In this document: one piece after another, positions 6,426 to 12,461 of the stretch | How positions within the stretch are numbered: position 1 is the stretch's first letter | How the letters are laid out: each line of letters starts with the position of its first letter | Assembly (NCBI GenBank): GCA_964617665.1 | Contig: CAZUAH010000414.1 | Location: 1 to 12,461, forward strand | Reading direction: 5' to 3' | Length of the DNA: 12,461 nucleotides | Source of the DNA: JADHUC01 sp964617665 | GTDB lineage: Bacteria; Planctomycetota; Planctomycetia; Pirellulales; Pirellulaceae | Notes under the pieces: generated by a model | What the model was told of the DNA's origin: nothing | The model's input: the letters and a program-made list of their open reading frames with translations, nothing else | Databases searched by the model: none | Translations under genes and position numbers: made by a program

Positions 6426-7448
6426 TTACGTACGGTGCTGAGTATTGCGTTGACGGTAATCCCGCGGTGAACTTCCAAACACGTTACGGAATTGAACGGC
6501 GAAATACTGGCTGGACGAGAACCCGCAGTCCAGCGCGATCTCCGTGATCGGCCTTGGGGGATGCTGACGCAACAACACGGCTCCGCGTTCGATCCGGCAA
6601 CGAGTAAGATGGCGCATCGGACTCGTGTTGACAAGCTGCCGGCAATACCGAGTCAGCGCGGTGACGCCCATGCCGCAATGTTGGGCCATCTCGGCAATCG
6701 TCCACGGGCGGGCAAGCATGTCAGGGTTCTGCTGGAGATCCTGAAGGAACAACGACACGGTATGGCCTGCTGAGATCAAATGCGGGTCGACTTCAACATC
6801 GTGCTGACGCAGCATGTCGAGGATAGCCAGCAGCAGTTGGTTCAAGTGGACAACGATGCGCGAGATCCGGCCGACCATCGAGCAATCTTCGAGCGCGCGG
6901 CCGATCTTCGTGAACGCGCTGGCGATTTCCGCCGTGCCGTGCCAGACCGGTTGAGCGTTCTGCCGCAGACAGGTTGTCAATTCGTCGATGTCGTCCGGCG
7001 CAAGCACGACCCAGCGCGGCCATCGCCACTGTTGGTTCGGCCGTCGCACGCCCACGTCGATGATGAACCAGTACAAACGCCCGGGGCCAATGTGCGGGTC
7101 GCCAAGACAGTGGCTTTGCCAGGGCCGCGTGACGGTCAGGGCTCCGGCATTGAGCTGATGTCCTTCATCGTCGACAACGAACGCCATGGAACCAGTCTCG
7201 AGGAAAGTGATCTCGATCCCTTCGTTGCGGTGCGGTTCCGTGCCCCAGGCCTGCGGGCCCACGGCATCGAAGAAGCCAATGTTACTCAACTTCGGCAGGG
7301 CCCCTTGAGGGATCAGGTCCCCCGGATAATGGCCATGGCTTAGCGCATGCCACTCGATCACCCCCTCTTCGATCGCACGGCGCTGAGGGCGGCAACTGTC
7401 GACCAGGTACTTGCGTGTCGGCGTGGTATAGATGGGGGCCTTTTTCAT
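6426..7448 (-). CDS. AraC-family transcriptional regulator
   Basis: This 340-residue cytoplasmic protein has the two-part AraC layout. Residues about 70-130 form a sugar-sensing cupin-like domain (GIEITFLETGSMAFVVDDEG, then LNAGALTVTRPWQSH). Residues about 245-335 form the DNA-binding domain with two helix-turn-helix motifs: WTIAEMAQHCGMGVTALTRY (249-268) and PITEIALDCGFSSSQYFAVQF (300-320), ending in the family's usual SSPRDYRQ. It is divergent from the GH95-GH29 pair, starting 440 bases from the GH95 start, so it most likely controls those enzymes in response to a fucose-containing ligand and may also control itself. The start at 7448 lacks a strong Shine-Dalgarno; no better start is evident in the first 30 codons. 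The family call is sure; the ligand is inferred from context only. Confidence 0.93.
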   Translation of the reverse strand: MKKAPIYTTPTRKYLVDSCRPQRRAIEEGVIEWHALSHGHYPGDLIPQGALPKLSNIGFFDAVGPQAWGTEPHRNEGIEITFLETGSMAFVVDDEGHQLNAGALTVTRPWQSHCLGDPHIGPGRLYWFIIDVGVRRPNQQWRWPRWVVLAPDDIDELTTCLRQNAQPVWHGTAEIASAFTKIGRALEDCSMVGRISRIVVHLNQLLLAILDMLRQHDVEVDPHLISAGHTVSLFLQDLQQNPDMLARPWTIAEMAQHCGMGVTALTRYCRQLVNTSPMRHLTRCRIERGAVLLRQHPPRPITEIALDCGFSSSQYFAVQFRNVFGSSPRDYRQRNTQHRT

Positions 7449-7888
7449 GATTGTCGTCAGTCCAAGAGTGAACCCAGCGTTGCAGAACTTATTGGTGCGA
7501 TGGCCCTCCGAGGCCGTCGAACGCTATGCCACGACGAAGTGTACGGCGTGATCGCACAGTTCACTTTTCGTGAAGTCTCGACGACGGGTCGGAATGTCGC
7601 AATCACCCGTGAACCGACGGCCTCGGAGGGCCATCGTACCCGGTTCTTGTGCAACTGTAGGGTGAAGCAGGGGCACCTGCCCCCGAACCACCAGTCCCTC
7701 GTCCCCAAACGCGAGTTTGTTCAATTCTCTTCCCCGGTCAATTTTAGAAGACAAACGCCCGGCGGCCAAGTACAAGGCAAACATCGTGCGATGGTTTGCC
7801 GGATATCTGCTTTGTTGCATCCCCCGGCGATAGGCTCACCAACAAGACCCACTTCAAGATCTCATGCCTGCAACTTGGGGAGTTCACC
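7449..7888. promoter_or_regulatory. Divergent regulatory region between the AraC gene and the GH95 gene
   Basis: This 440-base region must hold the promoters of both divergent genes. It contains the inverted-repeat element at 7494-7640, a GGGGCA/TGCCCC hairpin at about 7670-7684, and a direct repeat TCAATT at 7721-7726 and 7738-7743 (17-base period). AraC-type proteins often bind direct half-sites at about that spacing, but this match is short. No clear -35/-10 pair was identified. Confidence 0.45.
7494..7640. repeat. MITE-like element: 26-base terminal inverted repeats around a 95-base core
   Basis: The 26 bases at 7494-7519 pair with 7615-7640, 25 of 26 matching; the one exception (7497 with 7637) would be a G-U pair in RNA. 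The core of each arm is GATGGCCCTCCGAGGCCGTC. The 95-base centre has no open frame of note but holds smaller palindromes (TTCAC/GTGAA and ACGGGT/ACCCGT). No clear target-site duplication was found. It lies in the divergent AraC/GH95 region. A non-autonomous transposon remnant or a long RNA hairpin would both fit. Confidence 0.6.
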
Positions 7889-10372
7889 ATGAAGACGCAG
7901 TCTGCTCTCGCCGTCTTGTGTTTTGCCGTTGCGGTCGGAGGCTCTCACGCGGTTGCCGCCGGCCCGCCGGAAAAGGAGAAACCGCCGGCAGCGAACCAAG
8001 ATCGTGGGCACGAAGGGAAACGTATCCCGACACGTGGTGTGATCAGTTCCGTTCCGGCAAGCCGATGGGACTATGGTTTTCTCACGGGCAACGGACGGAT
8101 CGGGGCCGTCGTGTACGGACATCCGACCAGTGAAACCATTGTCTTCAACCATGAACGACTGTACTTGCCGCAAGATCGACCGAGTATCCCGGATTTGGGG
8201 AAAACCTTGCCAGAGGTTCGTCGCATTATCCGAGACGAAGGTCATGTCGCCGCACGAGATTTTTCTAATAGACAGGCCGAAGAGCAAGGCCATTTCAAAT
8301 ACCACAGTGATCCCTTTCATCTCGCTTTCGAACTCAAGCTCGAGATGCCCGCGAAGGGATCTGTGGCAGACTATCTGCGCACTACGGACTTTCAGACCGG
8401 CGAGGTATCGGTCCGCTGGAGCGATGACGATGGAGAATATGTACGCAAGCTGTTCGTGTCCCGCCCCAACAACGTAGCGGTCTTATCCATCGCACGTCCG
8501 GACGCCAAACGGCTGAACTTGACAATCGCTGCGCCGCCGATCACCCATGCTCTCATTGATTCAGAGCTTCGTGTTGATAAGGAATGGATCACCTACCACA
8601 ATGCTTATGCAAAAAGTCAGGGCGGTTACGATAATGTCGTCCGCGTGATCACCAAGCGTGGACATGCCACGAGCGATGGCGAGAAGATCGTCATCGTCGA
8701 TGCCGACGAAGTGTTCCTGCTGACCGGAATTGAGTGGTACGACAAGTGTCAGCAGGGGGCTATCGACGCCTTGAAAAACCGCCTGCGTGCGCTGCCGCAA
8801 GATTATGACACCCTCTTGCGGCCCCATGCCGCGGAGCATGGTGAGATTTTCAACCGCGTGACATTGGATCTCGGCGGTGGAGACAATCGCCTACGTACCT
8901 CGGAAGACCTTCTTGAGCGTGCCAAGAAGACCGACTACAAACGCGTCCCTGACGCCTTGATCGAGAAAATGTATGACGCCAGCCGCTTCTACTTCATCTG
9001 CTGTGCCGGCGAGCTACCTCCGAACCTGCAGGGCATTTGGAACGGCGTATTCACCGCTCCGTGGAATGGCTCTTATACCTTTGACACCAATGTCCAAAAC
9101 GCCATGGATTCGGCGTTAAGCGCCAACATGAAAGGGGGGATGGAGGGCTACTTTCGGCTGATTGAATCCCATGTGCCTGACTGGAGAATCAATGCGCAGA
9201 AACTGTTTGGAGCCAGGGGAGTTGTGGCGCCGATAGTCGCATCGCCGAATACAGGTTTGCATCTTCATCTCTGCAACGGCTCCTGGGCATGGCAGTTCTG
9301 GACACCTGGCGCCGGGTGGTTGTCCAGCTATTTCTACGATTATTACCGGTACACGGGAGACAAAGACTTCCTGGCAAAGCGAGCGATCCCCCTGATGAAA
9401 GAAACCGCCTTGTTCTACGAGGATTTTCTGATCGAGAAGGATGCCAGCGGCCATTATATCTATCGGCCGTCCTTCTCGCCCGAAGTGGGTGCCCTACTGA
9501 TTTCGGATAATTCCACATTTGACATTGCCATTGCTAAGGATCTTCTGACCAATCTGATTGCAGCCTGTGAAGAGATGCAGATCGAGCAGGAGAATGTCGC
9601 CAAGTGGCGGGGGATGTTGAAAAATATTCCGCCATATCAGATCGGCCCGGATGGAGACCTTTCGGAATGGGCGGATGGCTCCTTCAGGCACGCCTACAGC
9701 CACAGGCATCATTCTCCCTTCTATCCCGTCTTTCGCAGCTTTGAATTCTCGCCTGAGACCACACCGAAACTGTGGAAAGCTGCAGAAGTAGCGATGGAGA
9801 AGAAGGGCGCCCAGTGGCTGCGCAACTCCAAGGCGAATTGGGCGGGAATCCCCTTTGGACGAGCGTTCCATGCGCAGTCGGCAGCATACTTGGGCCAGGG
9901 GGAGGTCGTCGAAGAGATCCTGAATAGTATGGCCGACAGGGCATATCCGAGCCTTCACATGTCGTTAGGGCCTAACGGCAAGATCTTCAACTTCGATGGA
10001 AACGGGGCTTTCCCGGACATCATCAACAGATCGCTCGCCTTCTCCCTGGATGGAACATTGGATCTGCTGCGGTCTGTTCCTCCGAGTTGGTCGAAGGGCA
10101 GCATCCGTGGCATCCTTGTCCGGGGGCAGATCGAGATAGACCGCTTACAATGGGATCAGGGTGCGAGTGTCGTGACCCTTGAACTGACATCGGCTGTGGC
10201 TCAAGAGATTACGCTGCGTCTGCCGGGAGTTGAGACCATTGACGCGATAGAAGTGATTCAAGGAACTGCGGAGATTGAAGCGTCACCGAGAGGCATCAAC
10301 GCTCGTCAAGTGAGCCTGTCCGCGAATGAGAAGATCAAGATGGAAATCCGCTACGCCAGTAGCCGGAAATGA
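7889..10372 (+). CDS. Secreted GH95-family glycoside hydrolase (alpha-L-fucosidase or related)
   Basis: This 827-residue secreted enzyme probably releases terminal L-fucose (or L-galactose) from glycans by inversion. The start at 7889 is chosen over the longer frame from 7796 because GGGGAG lies 6 bases upstream and a clean signal peptide follows (1-24, ending AVAA). An N-terminal beta domain (about 45-290, with LTGNGRIGAVVYGHP and FNHERLYLP) precedes the alpha/alpha barrel: LQGIWNG, YTFDTN (D399, N401), SFSPE with E532 at the general-acid position, HRH at 605-607, and FDGN with D703. A C-terminal beta region ends the protein. Against characterised GH95 enzymes the first Asn of the NxN pair appears as Asp399. 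It is the first gene of a probable two-gene unit with the GH29 enzyme 46 bases downstream. The family call is good; exact specificity is open. Confidence 0.85.
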   Translation: MKTQSALAVLCFAVAVGGSHAVAAGPPEKEKPPAANQDRGHEGKRIPTRGVISSVPASRWDYGFLTGNGRIGAVVYGHPTSETIVFNHERLYLPQDRPSIPDLGKTLPEVRRIIRDEGHVAARDFSNRQAEEQGHFKYHSDPFHLAFELKLEMPAKGSVADYLRTTDFQTGEVSVRWSDDDGEYVRKLFVSRPNNVAVLSIARPDAKRLNLTIAAPPITHALIDSELRVDKEWITYHNAYAKSQGGYDNVVRVITKRGHATSDGEKIVIVDADEVFLLTGIEWYDKCQQGAIDALKNRLRALPQDYDTLLRPHAAEHGEIFNRVTLDLGGGDNRLRTSEDLLERAKKTDYKRVPDALIEKMYDASRFYFICCAGELPPNLQGIWNGVFTAPWNGSYTFDTNVQNAMDSALSANMKGGMEGYFRLIESHVPDWRINAQKLFGARGVVAPIVASPNTGLHLHLCNGSWAWQFWTPGAGWLSSYFYDYYRYTGDKDFLAKRAIPLMKETALFYEDFLIEKDASGHYIYRPSFSPEVGALLISDNSTFDIAIAKDLLTNLIAACEEMQIEQENVAKWRGMLKNIPPYQIGPDGDLSEWADGSFRHAYSHRHHSPFYPVFRSFEFSPETTPKLWKAAEVAMEKKGAQWLRNSKANWAGIPFGRAFHAQSAAYLGQGEVVEEILNSMADRAYPSLHMSLGPNGKIFNFDGNGAFPDIINRSLAFSLDGTLDLLRSVPPSWSKGSIRGILVRGQIEIDRLQWDQGASVVTLELTSAVAQEITLRLPGVETIDAIEVIQGTAEIEASPRGINARQVSLSANEKIKMEIRYASSRK

Positions 10373-10378
10373 ATCAAG

Positions 10379-10400
10379 TAACGTCAATGGCTTAACGTCA
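10379..10400 (+). repeat. Direct repeat TAACGTCA in the GH95-GH29 gap
   Basis: TAACGTCA occurs at 10379-10386 and 10393-10400, period 14 bases, in the 46-base gap just before the GH29 Shine-Dalgarno AAGGAG (10408-10413). It could be a binding site or simple local duplication. Confidence 0.3.
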
Positions 10401-10418
10401 CTAACTTAAGGAGTTGCC

Positions 10419-12167
10419 ATGAAGATGCAATCTACTCTCGCCGTCCTGTGTTTTGCCGTTGCCGTAGGAGGTTCTCACGCGGTTGCCGCCGATGCGCCGG
10501 AAACGGAGAAATCGGGGGCGGTGGAACAAGATCTTCTGCAGCCCACACCCGAAGCCCTCGAAGCCTGGAAGGACATGCGGTTCGGCATGTTTATATGCTG
10601 GGGGCCTGTGTCGCTGACAGGTCACGAGATCGGCTGGTCGCGAGGCAGAGAGACCCCGATCGAGGAATACGACAATCTTTACAAGCGTTGGGATCCGAAG
10701 AACTTTGACGCTAATCAGTGGGTGGAAGTCGTCAAGCAAATGGGCGCTCGCTATATCATCTTTCTAACCAAGCATCACGATGGCTTCTGTCTCTGGGATA
10801 CGAGGCAGACAGAATTCAACGTCATGAATTCACCGCTGAAGCGTGATGTGACCAAAGAACTGGCGGAAGCCTGCAAGAAAAAAGGGATCGCGTTCTTTCC
10901 TTATTACTCGACTTGTGACTGGTATCATCCAGATTTTCCGGGAACCGGGCAAGCGGGCAGGACGAAGAGGGAAGAGCATAACCTTGACCGTTACACGGAA
11001 TACTTGGAAGCACAGAGCAAGGAGCTGATCACGAATTACGGTCCTTTGTTGGGAATCTGGTACGACGTCCCCCAGCATTTCGACCGGGAACGCGGCGAAC
11101 GGGTAATTCGTTACGTGCGCGGGTTGCAGCCGAGTCTTCTCGTGAACAACCGCACCGGGGCACCCGGCGATTTCGATACGCCGGAACAGCACGTGGGACA
11201 GTTCAACCGAAAACGACCGTGGGAAAGCTGTATCACGCTTGGTACCCAATGGGCGTGGAAGCCGGATGACCACCTGAAATCCTACAAGGAAGCCATCAAG
11301 ATGCTGGTGGTCTGTGCTTCGGGTGACGGGAATCTGGCGTTGAATACAAACCCTATGCCGGACGGACCGATGGAACCGCGCCAGGTCGAGAGCTTCAAGG
11401 AGATAGGGAGATGGATGAAGCAATACGGCGAGTCCATCTACGAAACACGCGGTGGACCATTTATTGCGCCGGATGCAGATGTTCGCAAATTCGGTTCTGC
11501 ACGGCACAAGTTCAACCTGCCCGGCGGCCGTTGGTGGGGCGGTTCGACTCATAAGGGAAACACGGTCTATCTGCATGTACTGCGCTGGCCGAGTGACACG
11601 ATCGTTCTCCCTGGCATAGGTCGAGAGATTGTCTCGCACGAGGTGCTGACCGGCGGGACCGTGACACTGAATCAAATGGAAAACACCATGGAGGTATCTG
11701 TCCCAGAAAATGAGAGGGACGAGCTTGACACAATCATAAGAATAGAATTCGACAAGCCGGTCTCCGACGTGCAACCCGTCACGACAGGCAAACCATCTCT
11801 GGCTCAGAACTGCAAAGCGACTGCATCGGGCACATGGCCGGATCCTCCCTTGGGCCCTGAGCTGGCATTCGATAACGATACCTCCACTCGCTGGGGCGGG
11901 GCTCCCAACAGCAAAGACGGCTGGTTGGCAGTCGATTTGGGCGAGCCGAAAACTTTCAGTGAAATCCGGATCAATGAAGAATTCGACCGCATCCAAAAGT
12001 TCGAATTGCAGATCAAGAATGACGGCGATTGGGAGACCATCCATATGGGCACAGTCGTTGGAAGGAACTTTGCGTTGACCCTCGACCCGGTCAAGGCACA
12101 GTGTGTCCGCCTGAATATCCTGGAAGCAACGGATGTACCTACCATCTGGGAAGTGAAGTTGTTCTAG
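10419..12167 (+). CDS. Secreted GH29-family alpha-L-fucosidase with C-terminal discoidin (F5/8C) domain
   Basis: This 582-residue secreted enzyme is expected to release alpha-L-fucose by a retaining mechanism, acting outside the cytoplasm. AAGGAG lies 5 bases before the ATG; the signal peptide is residues 1-24. The GH29 barrel spans about 45-345: FGMFICWGPVSLTG (55-68), FLTKHHDGFCLWD (115-127), and GIWYDVPQ (212-219), whose D216 fits the nucleophile position. Acid/base candidates are E256 (GDFDTPEQ) and E269 (PWESC). A beta domain (about 345-445) and a discoidin/F5-8C or CBM32-like domain (about 459-582, with AFDNDTSTRWGG and WLAVDLGEP) follow; the latter usually binds carbohydrate. In the FGMFIHWG motif the His is Cys60. 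It is co-directional with GH95 and shares its leader. The family call is strong; substrate linkage is not determined. Confidence 0.93.
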   Translation: MKMQSTLAVLCFAVAVGGSHAVAADAPETEKSGAVEQDLLQPTPEALEAWKDMRFGMFICWGPVSLTGHEIGWSRGRETPIEEYDNLYKRWDPKNFDANQWVEVVKQMGARYIIFLTKHHDGFCLWDTRQTEFNVMNSPLKRDVTKELAEACKKKGIAFFPYYSTCDWYHPDFPGTGQAGRTKREEHNLDRYTEYLEAQSKELITNYGPLLGIWYDVPQHFDRERGERVIRYVRGLQPSLLVNNRTGAPGDFDTPEQHVGQFNRKRPWESCITLGTQWAWKPDDHLKSYKEAIKMLVVCASGDGNLALNTNPMPDGPMEPRQVESFKEIGRWMKQYGESIYETRGGPFIAPDADVRKFGSARHKFNLPGGRWWGGSTHKGNTVYLHVLRWPSDTIVLPGIGREIVSHEVLTGGTVTLNQMENTMEVSVPENERDELDTIIRIEFDKPVSDVQPVTTGKPSLAQNCKATASGTWPDPPLGPELAFDNDTSTRWGGAPNSKDGWLAVDLGEPKTFSEIRINEEFDRIQKFELQIKNDGDWETIHMGTVVGRNFALTLDPVKAQCVRLNILEATDVPTIWEVKLF

Positions 12168-12191
12168 CTGGGACTGATCGTGTTCATTGAC

Positions 12192-12289
12192 CTTGGGTAA
12201 CTCGCAGAGAATAGGGCGCCCGTAGCCTGGCTCTCCAGAGCCGGGAAGACGGAATCTCCCCGGCTCAGGAGAGCTTGTCTTTACCCAAG
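12192..12289. repeat. Palindromic intergenic element, long imperfect stem-loop
   Basis: The outer arms CTTGGGTAA (12192-12200) and TTACCCAAG (12281-12289) are perfect. An inner pair, CTCTCCAGAGCCGGG (12231-12245) against CCCGGCTCAGGAGAG (12259-12273), matches at 14 of 15 with a 13-base loop. The nested arrangement looks like a small dispersed palindromic repeat, or a structured 3' RNA end for the fucosidase transcript. Confidence 0.5.
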
Positions 12290-12316
12290 TTCCAAAGTTG
12301 GAAGAGGGGCTGATGT

Positions 12317-12340
12317 AAAGGGTCGTTCACGACCCTTTTT
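12317..12340 (+). terminator. Rho-independent terminator after the fucosidase operon
   Basis: AAAGGGTCG (12317-12325), loop TTCA, CGACCCTTT (12330-12338), with five T's in a row (12336-12340). The hairpin is perfect and lies 150 bases after the GH29 stop. The A-rich left arm gives some function on the minus strand too. Confidence 0.8.
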
Positions 12341-12357
12341 CCGCGTAAGCGATATTA

Positions 12358-12379
12358 GGCCCGTGCTTTAGCACGGGTC
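12358..12379. repeat. Short perfect hairpin with TTTA loop
   Basis: CCCGTGC (12360-12366), loop TTTA, GCACGGG (12371-12377), extended by one G-U and one G-C pair to 12358-12379. There is no T-run, so it is not called a terminator. Palindromes of this CGTGCTTTAGCACG form are common between genes in some planctomycete genomes. Confidence 0.45.
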
Positions 12380-12419
12380 GACTCGGACAATGCGTGAATC
12401 CCGCCCACCCCCCTTTGGG

Positions 12420-12461
12420 GCGGCGCGGGGGGCGGGGGGCGGGGGGGGGGGGGGGGGGGGG
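12420..12461. other. G-homopolymer contig end, probable sequencing artefact
   Basis: From about 12420 the sequence is almost only G and C, and 12441-12461 is 21 G's without interruption. This abrupt loss of complexity at the very end of the window is typical of false G calls at read ends. It should not be read as biology without support. Confidence 0.6.

Noticed and set aside
7796..7888. Upstream extension of the GH95 frame
   Set aside because: The extra 31 residues lack signal-peptide features, and the ATG at 7889 has a good Shine-Dalgarno and a leader matching that of GH29.
10830..12044. 404-codon open frame on the minus strand inside the GH29 gene
   Set aside because: It is a shadow of a confidently identified GH29 gene; its translation has no recognisable domain.

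Overview
The window looks like part of a large, GC-moderate genome of the Planctomycetota or a related PVC-type bacterium, probably from a metagenome assembly. This is inferred from gene content: secreted fucosidases with long signal-peptide leaders, a planctomycete-style transglutaminase-like leader, a UroD-like protein, WD40 debris, and many loosely packed intergenic palindromes. No rRNA, tRNA or CRISPR array was seen. The right end finishes in a pure G run, so it is probably a contig edge.

Region 1 (1-3313, minus strand) is a tight four-gene operon. In transcription order it encodes a lipoprotein and a second secreted protein that are paralogues of each other, then a MacB/FtsX-type ABC permease, then its ATPase (cut by the left edge). 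Both paralogues look like thioredoxin folds that lack the CxxC pair, and both end in a Cys-Gly-Pro-rich tail. The permease has five cysteines in its extracytoplasmic domain. A cluster of three inverted CTATATTCG-like motifs lies upstream of the operon (3426-3462). This is the strongest candidate here for an undescribed system, possibly envelope metal or thiol handling, but its function is unproven.

Region 2 (about 3500-6250, mostly plus strand) is gene debris: an N-terminal fragment of a transglutaminase-like protein, a small minus-strand hypothetical ORF, a UroD-family gene that is frameshifted and cut at its 3' end, a WD40-like fragment, and one short hypothetical ORF that may be intact.

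Region 3 (6426-12167) is a fucose-glycan locus. A minus-strand AraC-family regulator lies divergent from two plus-strand secreted glycoside hydrolases, a GH95-type and a GH29-type enzyme with a C-terminal discoidin (F5/8C) domain. The hydrolases are 46 bases apart and are likely co-transcribed and controlled by the AraC protein. They share an almost identical ribosome-binding site and signal-peptide leader although their mature domains are unrelated. A 147-base element with long terminal inverted repeats sits in the divergent intergenic region. Downstream (12168-12461) lie a palindromic element, a Rho-independent terminator, another hairpin and the G-rich end.
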